A DNA stretch of 40,161 bases from Gammaproteobacteria bacterium (GCA_018676275.1 JABHFC010000098.1:1-40161), one strand, 5' to 3'. Counted from the stretch's first letter, positions 26,492 to 35,647 are shown. Numbers and translations: made by a program. Notes: a model not told the origin generated them from the sequence alone.

Positions 26492-27054
26492 ATGTCGTCT
26501 TCCTCTGATGTTTTCGGAATCACCTGAGTAAATCGTAGTATAAAAACGCTCACTCGAACTTCACCAGCGTTTTCAACCTTGATGATGTCAAGCGCAGGTG
26601 AAGTCAACCATTCTGATGACTCCAGGTTACGCATGAATGACGAAACACGTGCATTAGATTGCGCTTCTCCATTGATAGTAATGGAAGATCCACTTTGGGA
26701 AATTTCAGTAACACTTACTCCCTCAGGTAAACTCCCGACCAATTCATCAAAAAATCGAACTATTAAAGGTCTATTACCCTGCAGCTGTTCAATTGCTCGC
26801 ATTCGGGCTAACAGCTTTTTCTTTTCATTTTCCAGCTCTTTGATTTCTTCTATTTTTGTATCCAGCTGGACAATCTGATTTTCCAGAAATGTGTTACGAT
26901 TTTGCTGTGCCTCAATCAATTGTGAGTGATAAACATGTACAACTATCACTACCACTGCAGCCAGTACCGCGCCAACCCCAAGCATCACAAAAAACTCTTG
27001 CGTCTTTTCTTTGCGTTGGACCTCACGCCAGGGAAGTAGATTAATTCTAGCCAT
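26488..27054 (-). CDS. pilN: Type IV pilus inner membrane protein PilN
   Basis: A 188-residue protein beginning with the family-diagnostic MARINLLPWRE, the cytoplasmic peptide that binds in the cleft of PilM. A membrane helix follows (about 23-42), then a long coiled coil (about 48-90) and a C-terminal periplasmic domain. An upstream in-frame start at 27084 would add ten residues but lies inside pilM. The ATG at 27054 overlaps the pilM stop as TAATG and starts exactly at the conserved peptide. It overlaps pilO by 4 nt. Confidence 0.95.
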   Translation of the reverse strand: MARINLLPWREVQRKEKTQEFFVMLGVGAVLAAVVVIVVHVYHSQLIEAQQNRNTFLENQIVQLDTKIEEIKELENEKKKLLARMRAIEQLQGNRPLIVRFFDELVGSLPEGVSVTEISQSGSSITINGEAQSNARVSSFMRNLESSEWLTSPALDIIKVENAGEVRVSVFILRFTQVIPKTSEEDDI

Positions 27055-28115
27055 TAGTCGATTCCCCTCAATGCCAAACCACAAGATATCATCAGTGACG
27101 GGGCATCATTTGCCAAAACCAGCGCCGGTACCTTTGATGCCAGCGACATATTTGCGAAAGGATTGGCAACAATTGTTGGTATACCAATCTTTGATTCGAT
27201 CAGTTCGCCTATACCTTCTATCGATGCACAACCACCAGCCAATATCAAATGATCAATATTTGTTATGGAACCAGATGAATAGAAAAATTGTTGTGCCCTG
27301 CTTATCTGTTGCGCCATGGAATCTTTGAAAGGTTCCAGCACTTCCGGGCCGTAATTATCTGGTAAACCACCCTGCCTCTTGGCTAATGCGGCTTCTTCAT
27401 AAGACAGACCATACCTACGCTGAATTTCTTCAGTAAGCTGTGCACCACCGAATTGTTGTTCTCGAGCATAAATAATCTTGAGATCTTCCAATACACTAAA
27501 AGTTGTCACCGATGAACCAATATCGGCAACAGCAATAATTTTATCTTCTCCACCACCAAGTTGATCGCGTACGATCATAGCCACCGTGTTTTCAAGGGAG
27601 AAAGCTTCGACATCAACTACTTTTACATCAAGTCCGCCGAGTTCTAATGTTGCTACACGCAGATCAACATTTTCGCTTCGCGATGCCGCCAACAGTACAT
27701 CAACTCTATCCGGGTTATCCGCAGATGGTCCAATCACCTCAAAATCCATCGCCACCTCTTCCAGCGGAAAAGGAATGTATTGATCGGCTTCGACTTCAAT
27801 TTGATTTTCCAGATCGGCTTCGGAAAGGTCCGCTGACATCTGAATAACTTTGGTAATAACTGTAGCCCCCGCGACGGCGACGGCTGCTGTTTTTAGCTTG
27901 GTACCAGACTTTTTAACCGCTCTACCGATAGCCTCGCCAACCTGGTCCATATCGGTTATATTTTTATCTACGACACAATTTGCGGGAACTGGCTCAACAG
28001 CGTAGCTTTCCACACGATAAGTACCGCCACTTTTGCTTAATTCAAGCAACTTTATTGCGGTAGCGCTGATATCAATTCCAATCAAAGGATTCGATTTTTT
28101 CTTAAAAGGTAACAA
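27054..28115 (-). CDS. pilM: Type IV pilus assembly actin-like ATPase PilM
   Basis: A 353-residue actin/FtsA-fold protein with phosphate-1 motif LIGIDISATAIKLLEL (about 11-26), a second nucleotide motif in AVADIGSSVTTFSVL (about 198-212) and HLILAGGCASIEGIGEL (about 284-300). PilM is the cytoplasmic ring component that binds PilN. The reading frame begins with TTG, preceded by an AAAGGA ribosome site about 8 nt upstream. No ATG lies nearby and the TTG gives the usual N-terminus (LPFKKKSNPLIGIDI), so a TTG start is well supported. It is the first gene of pilMNOPQ and diverges from ponA. Confidence 0.95.
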   Translation of the reverse strand: MLPFKKKSNPLIGIDISATAIKLLELSKSGGTYRVESYAVEPVPANCVVDKNITDMDQVGEAIGRAVKKSGTKLKTAAVAVAGATVITKVIQMSADLSEADLENQIEVEADQYIPFPLEEVAMDFEVIGPSADNPDRVDVLLAASRSENVDLRVATLELGGLDVKVVDVEAFSLENTVAMIVRDQLGGGEDKIIAVADIGSSVTTFSVLEDLKIIYAREQQFGGAQLTEEIQRRYGLSYEEAALAKRQGGLPDNYGPEVLEPFKDSMAQQISRAQQFFYSSGSITNIDHLILAGGCASIEGIGELIESKIGIPTIVANPFANMSLASKVPALVLANDAPSLMISCGLALRGID

Positions 28116-28303
28116 GGTTTTTTCCTTTTATTGTGGCTAGTTATCTATCATTTGTATAATGGACATTAACTTCTTTGCGCAACTATAGTCAATAAAAAAT
28201 AAAAAACAATTAATTAATACTGTTATCCGTAAAAACCATAGGGAATTTACAATTATCCTAATTTTTACCATATCTTGGATATATTTCATTTAAACTACAC
28301 AAC
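28116..28303. promoter_or_regulatory. Divergent pilM/ponA control region
   Basis: An AT-rich 188-nt gap. On the plus strand TTGTGG (28131-28136), an 18-nt spacer and a perfect TATAAT (28155-28160) could drive ponA with a long leader. On the minus strand TTGACT (28187-28192) is a good -35 for pilM, but no convincing -10 sits at the right spacing. No clear operator dyad is seen. Confidence 0.4.
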
Positions 28304-30775
28304 ATGTTGAGGTTTACATTCAATTTAGCGCTTTCCATGGTCGTCATTGGCATTATTTCCATGTCAATTCTTATGCTGTATGTACTGCCAGATTTACCGG
28401 AAATAGACACTTTGAGGGATGTTCGCCTGCAAGTGCCATTGCGCATATATAGTCAAGATGGCTCACTTATTTCTGAATATGGAGAGAAACGTCGTACACC
28501 AATTGATATTAGTGATGTACCTGTACCCTTAATTAAGGCTTTTCTTGCTGCTGAGGATGACCGCTTTTATGAACATCCCGGTGTTGATTGGCAAGGCATA
28601 CTCCGGGCTGTAGTAAATCTCATCAAAACCGGTGAGAAAACCCAGGGTGGCAGCACTATCACTATGCAGGTAGCTCGAAACTTTTTCCTTAGTAGAGAAA
28701 AATCCTATATGAGGAAAATTAATGAGATTTTTCTATCGTTCAAAATTGAAAACGAATTAAGCAAAGACGAGATACTGGAACTTTATCTGAATAAAATTTA
28801 CCTCGGTCAACGAGCATACGGTGTTGCAGCTGCTGCGCAGGTCTACTATGGCAGTGATATCAAGGATCTTGAATTACCCCAAATCGCATTAATTGCAGGC
28901 CTGCCTAAGGCACCCTCTACCACCAACCCGGTAAGTGCTCCAAAGAAAGCACGAATTCGCCGTAATTATGTCCTCGGACGAATGCTAGCCAGAGCCTATA
29001 TCAGTGAAGCGGAATATAAACTGGCAATTGAAACGCCAATTACCGCCAGCCTGCACAGCCCGGACATACAGGTTGAAGCACCTTATGTTGCTGAAATGGT
29101 AAGGAAATTTCTTACTGAGGAATTTGGAGAAGAAGCGTATAGCAATGGCTACAAGGTCTTTACAACTATCCGCGACAAAAATCAGACCGCCGCAAACCAT
29201 GCGCTACGCTCTGCCTTACTCGAATATGATGAACGCCATGGTTATAGAGGCGCAGAATATCATCACGATCTCTCAGAGAATACGGATGAAGAAAAATGGA
29301 AACAGCTTCTTGCAGCATATCCTACAATTGGTGAACTCTATCCTGCGCTGGTTATTGGAATCAGAGAGCAGTCCATCTCCGCATACGTCACCGGCATCGG
29401 CATTATTGATATTGAGTGGACCGGGCTTCAGTGGGCAAGAAAATATCTTTCCGAAAATAGACGCCAGGCAACACCTTCTGTTGCAGAAGAAATTGTAAGC
29501 GCAGGAGATGTCATTCGAATAATTGAAGATGAAGAGGGTCAATGGAGATTATCGCAAATTCCGGCAGTGGAAGGTGGATTGGTCTCACTCGAACCTGACA
29601 CTGGCGCAACGCTCGCTGTTGTTGGCGGTTTTGATTTTCAACGAAGCAAGTTTAATCGGGTTACTCAAGCCTATCGACAGCCTGGCTCCGGTTTTAAACC
29701 TTTTATTTATTCTTCTGCACTGGAAAAGGGTTACACAGCAGCAAGTAGAATAAATGATGCGCCGATAGTATTTGATGATCCTGGTATTGAAGATATCTGG
29801 CGACCGGAAAATTATAGCGGCAAGACCTATGGTCCAACACGTATCCGCGAAGCGCTGATTCGCTCCCGAAACCTGGTCTCAATTCGACTTTTGCATGCGA
29901 TTGGTATTCCCTGGGCGATGGATCATATTGCCAAATTTGGCTTTGATACAGACAAACTTCCGGGAAATCTTTCACTGGCATTGGGTAGTGGTGCCATCTC
30001 CCCATGGCAACTTGCGAGCGCATATTGCATCCTGGCAAACGGTGGTTACAAAGTAGAACCTTATTTTATTGATCGCATTGAATCTTATAACGATGAGATC
30101 ATTTTCCAGGCGAGCCCACTTGTTATATGCCGTGATTGTGACTTGCCTGCCGAGATGCCCGAGGAAAGCAGTAATATAGATGATGAAATAGCTGAACCTG
30201 CCGAATCTGCTGATGAAGCAAGTGAAGTAGCAGCTGATATCGATGAAAACAACGAAGAAGAATTAACAATTAATTATTCTCCCCAGGTTATCAAACCTCA
30301 GAACATCTGGATCATGCAATCCATGATGCGCGATGTTATTCAGCATGGCACAGGACGAAAAGCCAAGGCCCTGAAAAGATCGGACCTGGCAGGTAAAACC
30401 GGCACAACTAATGATCAGCGTGATGCATGGTTTTCTGGTTTCAATTCCTCACTGGTAACTATCTCATGGGTAGGCTTCGATCAGTTCAAACCATTGGGAA
30501 ATGGGGAAACTGGCGGCAAAGCGTCTCTGCCGATGTGGATCAAGTACATGAAAGTGGCACTGGAAGATGTACCCGAAATTAAACGCGACCCACCAGGCGG
30601 CATGCTTAATCTACGCATAAACAAAAAAACTGGCCTGGCTACCAGTTCAAATGATCCAGATGCTTTTTTTGAAATTTTTCGAGTAGAGCATGCTCCGGCT
30701 CCCAATAATCAGGAATCTGATCCAGACCCCTATAATCCGGATGATCAGGACGTCATTACACCGGAATTATTTTAG
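28304..30775 (+). CDS. ponA: Penicillin-binding protein 1A (bifunctional transglycosylase/transpeptidase)
   Basis: An 823-residue class A PBP. An N-terminal membrane anchor (about 8-30) is followed by a GT51 glycosyltransferase domain with EDDRFYEHPGVD (84-95) and GGSTITMQVARN (115-126), an OB-like insert, and a transpeptidase domain. The transpeptidase motifs are S-x-x-K with Ser462 (SGFK), SRN (521-523) and KTGT (698-701). It polymerises and crosslinks peptidoglycan in the periplasm. Between SRN and KTGT an acidic stretch (about 613-653) interrupts the domain. It diverges from pilM, as in Pseudomonas, and leads the run to priA. No Shine-Dalgarno sequence is evident before the ATG. Confidence 0.97.
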   Translation: MLRFTFNLALSMVVIGIISMSILMLYVLPDLPEIDTLRDVRLQVPLRIYSQDGSLISEYGEKRRTPIDISDVPVPLIKAFLAAEDDRFYEHPGVDWQGILRAVVNLIKTGEKTQGGSTITMQVARNFFLSREKSYMRKINEIFLSFKIENELSKDEILELYLNKIYLGQRAYGVAAAAQVYYGSDIKDLELPQIALIAGLPKAPSTTNPVSAPKKARIRRNYVLGRMLARAYISEAEYKLAIETPITASLHSPDIQVEAPYVAEMVRKFLTEEFGEEAYSNGYKVFTTIRDKNQTAANHALRSALLEYDERHGYRGAEYHHDLSENTDEEKWKQLLAAYPTIGELYPALVIGIREQSISAYVTGIGIIDIEWTGLQWARKYLSENRRQATPSVAEEIVSAGDVIRIIEDEEGQWRLSQIPAVEGGLVSLEPDTGATLAVVGGFDFQRSKFNRVTQAYRQPGSGFKPFIYSSALEKGYTAASRINDAPIVFDDPGIEDIWRPENYSGKTYGPTRIREALIRSRNLVSIRLLHAIGIPWAMDHIAKFGFDTDKLPGNLSLALGSGAISPWQLASAYCILANGGYKVEPYFIDRIESYNDEIIFQASPLVICRDCDLPAEMPEESSNIDDEIAEPAESADEASEVAADIDENNEEELTINYSPQVIKPQNIWIMQSMMRDVIQHGTGRKAKALKRSDLAGKTGTTNDQRDAWFSGFNSSLVTISWVGFDQFKPLGNGETGGKASLPMWIKYMKVALEDVPEIKRDPPGGMLNLRINKKTGLATSSNDPDAFFEIFRVEHAPAPNNQESDPDPYNPDDQDVITPELF

Positions 30776-30795
30776 AATTACTGCAAAGGTCTGTT

Positions 30796-31419
30796 ATGTC
30801 CACACGCATCAAGTCTTCGCAAAAATTGCGAATGGAAATCGCTGAGGTCGCGGCGAAACTTATTGCTGTAGATGGAGCACTTGATTATCACACAGCAAAG
30901 AGAAAAGCAGCTATCCAGCTTGGTTTATCTTCAAACAAAAACTTGCCCGCAAACCATGAGATTGAAAAAGCTTTAATCAGCTATCAAAACCTGTTTCAGG
31001 TGGACACTCATGAGAGCCAGTTGCAAGAGTTACGAAAGCAGGCAATCCAGGCGATGAAAATGCTTCGCCAATTTAAACCTTTACTTGTAGGCCCTGTTGC
31101 AAGCGGAACAGCAACCCGCAACTCGGAAATAATCCTGCATTTGTATTCTGATCAGCTTGAACAGGTAGGTTTGTTTCTTGCAGATCAAGGTATACCCTAT
31201 TCACTTGCCGAGAAGCACGTAAAAATCAATACCGCACAAAGTATCGTTTTTCCGACATACAACTTCATTGCAGATGAGACATCAATTTGTCTTGTGGTGA
31301 TGTCTGAAAAAGACAAGAACCTGAATCCGATCAGCTCGATTGACAATAAACCTATGATTTCTGCAAATTTGCAGGAAACCATCAGAATGACTGAATCAAG
31401 CTGTAGTTCTTTACAATAA
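30796..31419 (+). CDS. Conserved gammaproteobacterial protein of unknown function, nucleotidyltransferase-like
   Basis: A 207-residue soluble protein, 20 nt after ponA, with an AAAGG ribosome site. The N-terminus is a helical region (AKLIAVDGALDYHTAKRKAA). From about residue 95, LLVGPVASGTATRNSEIILH resembles the start of a nucleotidyltransferase fold, but the expected catalytic acidic pair after the glycine motif is not clear. I recall similar proteins as conserved unknowns in gammaproteobacteria, sometimes misannotated as UDP-N-acetylmuramate-alanine ligase; nothing here supports that ligase activity. The ponA-unknown-priA order suggests cotranscription. The nucleotidyltransferase likeness is only suggestive. 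Confidence 0.72.
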   Translation: MSTRIKSSQKLRMEIAEVAAKLIAVDGALDYHTAKRKAAIQLGLSSNKNLPANHEIEKALISYQNLFQVDTHESQLQELRKQAIQAMKMLRQFKPLLVGPVASGTATRNSEIILHLYSDQLEQVGLFLADQGIPYSLAEKHVKINTAQSIVFPTYNFIADETSICLVVMSEKDKNLNPISSIDNKPMISANLQETIRMTESSCSSLQ

Positions 31420-31447
31420 TAATATTTATGATATTCGCGCGAAAAGT

Positions 31448-33646
31448 ATGCACATACTGAACATAGCCTTGCCAGTACCTCTTCGCCGAAGCTTTGACTA
31501 TGCACCTGGTAATAATATTGCGATCGAAAGTCTAAAACCCGGCATGCGTATTCTTGTTCCTTTTGGAAAAGGAAAAGAAAGAGTTGGTATGCTAATAGGG
31601 ATATCTAATCACACTAATGTTGTAGCAAATAAAATAAAGAAAATTTCATCCGTCATCGATCAGATACCCATCCTGTCAAAATCGGATCTTAAACTTTTGC
31701 AATGGACAGCAGATTATTACCACCACCCCATCGGCGAAGTTATTTTCAATACACTTCCAGCCTTCCTTAAGCGGGGCAAACCAGCCGAATCGAAAAAAGT
31801 CTATTATTGGTGCTTATCCGAAACAGGGAAAAACTTTGATCCGCAAACGCTAAAGCGGGCACCCAAACAAATTGCCCTGCTCAATTTACTGGCATCACAT
31901 CCACACGGACTTGCCCTGGCCGAAATCGAATCGCAACTCCTGCACGCACGCACACCCTTACAGGCTCTACATAATAAAGGTCTGATTGAAAAAATTGAGT
32001 CCTCGTCTGGTCCAGGCACTCCTACCACAGACAAGGTCGAAATAAAGCTTAACAATGAGCAAAGGCAGGCAAGTAAGCAGGTTATTCGCTCGCTCTCTTC
32101 GAAGTCGGTATTTTTACTTGATGGTGTTACCGGAAGCGGTAAAACAGAAGTCTATATTGAGATCATGCAGGCAGTTATTGCCGAGGGAAAACAAATCCTC
32201 ATCCTTTCACCTGAGATTGGCCTGGCACCTCAACTCATCGACAGGATCACATCTCGATTACAAACAAATGTAGCGGTTTTGCATTCCGGTCTTTCCGATA
32301 GTGAGAGATTACAGGCCTGGGTAGACGCAAAAACCGGTAAGGCCTCCATAATAATCGGTACTCGATCTGCAATATGGACACCATTAAAAAATCCCGGCCT
32401 TTTCATTGTTGACGAAGAACATGACCTGTCTTACAAACAGCAAGACGGACTCAGATATTCAGCCAGAGATGTTGCCATCATGCGAGGTCAGCTAAGTAAG
32501 TCACCGGTTTTACTTGGCTCAGCAACACCTTCTGCAGAGTCCCTGCAAAATGTTCAACTCGAAAAATTCTCCTTACTTACCCTGAACAAACGTGCCGGCG
32601 AAGCAAACACCCCTTCGATCGAGATCATTGATTTGCGTAATCGGGCAATGCAAGGATCTGTGTCGCAAACACTGATACACGCTATCAAGAAAGAACTGTC
32701 TGAAAAAAATCAGGTGATGCTATTTCTTAATCGTCGAGGCTATTCCCCCACAATAATGTGCCATCATTGTGGCTGGATTGCAGATTGTGATCGCTGTGAT
32801 ATGCATATGACATATCATAAACGTCGCAATACCTTGTCGTGTCATCACTGTGATCATCAAATTGCTTTACCCAATAATTGTCCGGAGTGTAATGGTGAGC
32901 AATTACTGGAACTTGGACATGGCACAGAGCGTCTAACGGAAACACTAACGGAGTGTTTTCCAAAAGCCAGAGTATTAAGAATTGATCGGGACAGTACCCG
33001 TCGTAAGGGTTCAATGGAGCTTATGATTAATAGCATCAATGCTGGCGATGCTGATATTCTAATTGGCACACAAATGCTGGCAAAAGGTCATCATTTCCCG
33101 AAACTGACCTTAGTTGGAATCATTGATGCCGATGGTGGCCTGTGTAGTACAGATTTCCGTGCCAGTGAACGCATGGCACAACTATTTGTTCAGGTAAGTG
33201 GGCGCGCAGGCCGCGCGAATAAGCCTGGTACTGTTATGGTTCAAACTCACTTTCCTGATCATCCACTACTCAAGTCTTTAATAAGTAATGGATACAGGGA
33301 ATTTGCTAATGTGTTATTGCAAGAGCGTGAACAGGCAAACTTGCCACCGTTCAGTTACCTGGCACTACTACGTTCAGAGGCTCACCACCAGCATCAGACC
33401 AGGGAATTCCTGCAAAAGGCAAGTGTCCTGCTTAATCAACAGGGGCGGCAGATGGAAATTTTTGGGCCTGTACCTGCCCCAATGGAAAAAAGAGCTGGCA
33501 AAATTCGTATGCAACTACTAGTACAATCAAATAACCGCAGTTTATTGAGACAGGCTATGCACACCTGGAGTATGGCAATCGAAAAATTACCAGCGGCGAA
33601 AAAAGTCAGATGGTCTCTGGATATAGACCCACAGGACATGATGTGA
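31448..33646 (+). CDS. priA: Primosomal replication restart helicase PriA
   Basis: A 732-residue PriA. The N-terminal 3'-DNA-binding domain opens with LNIALPVPLRRSFDY. The helicase core has Walker A GVTGSGKT (226-233) and DEEH (322-325), and an aromatic-rich motif KQQDGLRYSARDVA follows. The zinc-binding insertion has eight cysteines in four CxxC-type pairs (438/441, 447/450, 465/468, 478/481), and the core ends with HxxSGRAGRA-like VQVSGRAGRANKPG. It reloads the replisome at stalled forks. The start follows the upstream gene by 28 nt. Length and motifs are complete. Confidence 0.97.
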   Translation: MHILNIALPVPLRRSFDYAPGNNIAIESLKPGMRILVPFGKGKERVGMLIGISNHTNVVANKIKKISSVIDQIPILSKSDLKLLQWTADYYHHPIGEVIFNTLPAFLKRGKPAESKKVYYWCLSETGKNFDPQTLKRAPKQIALLNLLASHPHGLALAEIESQLLHARTPLQALHNKGLIEKIESSSGPGTPTTDKVEIKLNNEQRQASKQVIRSLSSKSVFLLDGVTGSGKTEVYIEIMQAVIAEGKQILILSPEIGLAPQLIDRITSRLQTNVAVLHSGLSDSERLQAWVDAKTGKASIIIGTRSAIWTPLKNPGLFIVDEEHDLSYKQQDGLRYSARDVAIMRGQLSKSPVLLGSATPSAESLQNVQLEKFSLLTLNKRAGEANTPSIEIIDLRNRAMQGSVSQTLIHAIKKELSEKNQVMLFLNRRGYSPTIMCHHCGWIADCDRCDMHMTYHKRRNTLSCHHCDHQIALPNNCPECNGEQLLELGHGTERLTETLTECFPKARVLRIDRDSTRRKGSMELMINSINAGDADILIGTQMLAKGHHFPKLTLVGIIDADGGLCSTDFRASERMAQLFVQVSGRAGRANKPGTVMVQTHFPDHPLLKSLISNGYREFANVLLQEREQANLPPFSYLALLRSEAHHQHQTREFLQKASVLLNQQGRQMEIFGPVPAPMEKRAGKIRMQLLVQSNNRSLLRQAMHTWSMAIEKLPAAKKVRWSLDIDPQDMM

Positions 33647-33729
33647 AGCTCATAAGTAAACACTTCACACTTCCATTTTATCTTCAGCTATTACAAACTA
33701 CATGAGTTAAAGCGAAATTGGATGCACAT

Positions 33730-34359
33730 GTGAAATTATTTATAGCTGTTTTCCTGCTGATCATAACAACTTCAGTTGCGGCACTGGATGTCAGGATTAC
33801 CAATGATCTCGAATCAGTCGAGGTAAGACACAAGGGACAGAAAGTTCTTATCCAGAGAATTCAGGATATTGATAATACCGTAGACCCCGCCTATGCACGC
33901 ACATCGAGAAGATGTCCGCCTTTTTGTGTTCAGCCTGCCAGCATTGCGGATGGAGTGGAAACCATCGCTGAAATTGAGGTCCTGGATTACCTTAAAAAAA
34001 GCAGCGAAGGTGACGATTCTATACTGGTCATTGACTCGCGCACACCAGACTGGCTGCTTAACGGCACCATTCCCGGTAGTGTAAATATTCCATGGACCTT
34101 ACTTAATCCAGAGTCCGGTGCAGACCCATTTGAAATTGCCGATATTCTGGAAAATAGATTCGGAGCTCGTTCGCAGGAAGGACTGTGGGATTTTTCCTCA
34201 GCCAAAACCCTGGTTCTTTTCTGCAATGGTATCTGGTGTGGACAGTCGCCATCGAACATACGTACCCTGCTACGCTTCGGCTACCCGCCAACTAAACTGA
34301 AATGGTATAGAGGTGGCATACAAAACTGGGAAAATCTTGGCTTAACCACTGTAGAATAG
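33730..34359 (+). CDS. Exported rhodanese-like domain protein
   Basis: A 209-residue protein with a Sec signal peptide (MKLFIAVFLLIITTSVAA) when started at the GTG at 33730; the longer TTG start at 33718 would add four residues and is less convincing. The C-terminal half is a rhodanese domain, with VIDSRTPDWLLNGTIPGSVN as the typical entry and the active loop CNGIWCGQS, where Cys165 occupies the catalytic position. A separate cysteine pair sits upstream in RRCPPFC (Cys62, Cys66), followed by GVETIAEIEVLDYL. Sulfur transfer or a thiol redox role in the periplasm is likely but the substrate is unknown. It lies 83 nt after priA. Confidence 0.8.
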   Translation: MKLFIAVFLLIITTSVAALDVRITNDLESVEVRHKGQKVLIQRIQDIDNTVDPAYARTSRRCPPFCVQPASIADGVETIAEIEVLDYLKKSSEGDDSILVIDSRTPDWLLNGTIPGSVNIPWTLLNPESGADPFEIADILENRFGARSQEGLWDFSSAKTLVLFCNGIWCGQSPSNIRTLLRFGYPPTKLKWYRGGIQNWENLGLTTVE

Positions 34360-34397
34360 CTGCCTTCCATTAATACAGTATCAAATGCGATCGAACT

Positions 34398-34961
34398 ATG
34401 CCTCGCGATTATAAAAATACGAAAAAAAGCGCTCCGAATAAAAAGGAGTCAAAACTCAGCAGCCTGTTGACCTTTCTCAGTGGTTTATCTCTGGGTTTAC
34501 TGGTCGCGGTATTCGTATTTTTCTATGGTGATAACCTGGCTAGTTACTTTCAGATACAAAGGCATGTTGCGATACAAAGCAATAATGATTCTACAAAAAT
34601 GGAAGAGAATACGACCGCTATCCCGGAACCTACTTTTGAGTTCTATAATATTTTGCCCAATAAAGAAGTAGATATATCGGCCTGGGTTACCAAAGAAACA
34701 GAAAAGGAAAATACCAGTCCATCAGATGAAGAAGGAAATTACATTCTACAGGTAGGCTCCTTTAAGCAATATAAAGCTGCCGATCAGGTCAAAGCCAGGC
34801 TGGCTTTGTTAGGCTTCCAGGCTCATATTGAAACCGGCGTAATCAATGGGGAAGGTACTTATCGTGTTCGCATAGGGCCTTATAAAACACGAACAAAGTT
34901 AAGAGAAGCTCGTGAACGTTTGCTAGCGAATAATCTGGATTTTATCCAAATGCGCCTGTAG
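34398..34961 (+). CDS. FtsN-like SPOR domain membrane protein
   Basis: A 187-residue bitopic protein. A basic cytoplasmic N-terminus (PRDYKNTKKSAPNKKESK) is followed by one membrane helix (about 22-43), a linker, and a C-terminal SPOR domain (about 113-185) with YILQVGSFKQYKAADQVKA and YRVRIGPYKTRTKLREAR. This is the FtsN arrangement, and a position shortly after priA matches the FtsN-like gene in other gammaproteobacteria. SPOR domains bind septal peptidoglycan, so a division role is likely. It is smaller than E. coli FtsN. It follows the rhodanese gene by 38 nt and converges with the CDGSH gene. Confidence 0.85.
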   Translation: MPRDYKNTKKSAPNKKESKLSSLLTFLSGLSLGLLVAVFVFFYGDNLASYFQIQRHVAIQSNNDSTKMEENTTAIPEPTFEFYNILPNKEVDISAWVTKETEKENTSPSDEEGNYILQVGSFKQYKAADQVKARLALLGFQAHIETGVINGEGTYRVRIGPYKTRTKLREARERLLANNLDFIQMRL

Positions 34962-34989
34962 GCGAAAATTGCTACAAGCTTTTACCGAT

Positions 34990-35232
34990 TTATAAAGCCT
35001 TATGGGAACCGTCACACTGCGGTTGATTTGCTGTCTTTTTACACCCACATAGATAGGCGCTTCCGGTTTTATCGGCAGTATAAGATAGCGGCACAAAACT
35101 TGTACCCTGATGAGAACCATCACAAAAAGGTTGTTTGCTGCTACGACCACAAGTACACCAATGGTAAGTTTTACCTTCTACCACTTCCACTTGATAAGGT
35201 GCTTTTTGCGCAACAATTGCTTCCTCACTCAT
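34990..35232 (-). CDS. Tandem CDGSH iron-sulfur domain protein
   Basis: An 80-residue protein holding two CDGSH (zf-CDGSH, mitoNEET-type) motifs: CTCGRSSKQPFCDGSH (about 26-41) and CGCKKTANQPQCDGSH (about 62-77). Each follows C-x-C-x2-S/T-x3-P-x-C-D-G-S-H and would bind one [2Fe-2S] cluster through three Cys and one His. Members act in electron transfer or cluster handling; the partner here is unknown. An AGGGGA ribosome site lies about 8 nt before the ATG. It is a stand-alone gene between the FtsN-like gene and the tRNA-Gly gene. The 105 nt up to the tRNA show nothing recognisable. Confidence 0.92.
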   Translation of the reverse strand: MSEEAIVAQKAPYQVEVVEGKTYHWCTCGRSSKQPFCDGSHQGTSFVPLSYTADKTGSAYLCGCKKTANQPQCDGSHKAL

Positions 35233-35337
35233 GATTTTATTCCCCTGTTAATTATCAGAACCCCAAGTTGGATTCGGAATTAGAACGCATAATATACGCT
35301 GCGTCTAACGAAACCCTGAGAATTAGTATAATTGAAA

Positions 35338-35411
35338 TGGAGCGGGTGATGGGAATCGAACCCACATTCTTAGCTTGGGAAGCTAATGTTCTGCCATTGA
35401 ACTACACCCGC
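35338..35411 (-). tRNA. tRNA-Gly (anticodon CCC), with encoded CCA
   Basis: A 74-nt cloverleaf on the minus strand. Acceptor GCGGGTG pairs with CACCCGC, D-stem GTTC/GAAC, anticodon stem TTAGC/GCTAA around loop TTCCCAA (anticodon CCC), and a T-arm GTGGG-TTCGATT-CCCAT with one G-T pair. The discriminator is T, and CCA follows at 35340-35338. It closely resembles E. coli glyU. Confidence 0.96.
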
Positions 35412-35424
35412 AATATCCGCTAAA

Positions 35425-35452
35425 ACTCTAATGCTTTTTCTATAGCAGTCAA
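35425..35452 (-). promoter_or_regulatory. Promoter of the tRNA-Gly gene
   Basis: On the minus strand TTGACT (5 of 6, 35447-35452), a 16-nt spacer and TAGAGT (4 of 6, 35425-35430) place the start site about 7 nt before the tRNA. The position relative to the tRNA 5' end makes this credible. Confidence 0.6.
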
Positions 35453-35569
35453 CCGATGTCTATAGTGATTACTTAAGTTAAGCGAGAATGTTATTTATTT
35501 CGTTAGGGATAAATTGGTGTAAAATCACTCTGATCATGTCCCAGGTAGACGTCTGGAGTGTGATATATA

Positions 35570-35598
35570 CAGTCAAACCCATAAAACAATACTATAAT
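35570..35598 (+). promoter_or_regulatory. Possible promoter of the receiver-domain/hydrolase pair
   Basis: A perfect TATAAT (35593-35598) lies 17 nt downstream of a weak CAGTCA (3 of 6) and about 50 nt before the receiver gene. The remaining 35453-35569 contains only short palindromes such as ACTTAAGT at 35471-35478. Confidence 0.42.
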
Positions 35599-35647
35599 CA
35601 AAGGGTTAAATGAAAAGCACACAAGCCTCAAAAGCCCTGGTTCTGCA

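Noticed and set aside
29124..29498. A 124-codon frame within ponA
   Set aside because: It is an alternative frame inside the PBP1A coding sequence with no family features.
35440..35465. Two CTATAG hexamers 20 bp apart upstream of the tRNA gene
   Set aside because: The hexamer is short and self-complementary, one copy lies in the promoter spacer, and chance occurrence is likely in AT-rich DNA.
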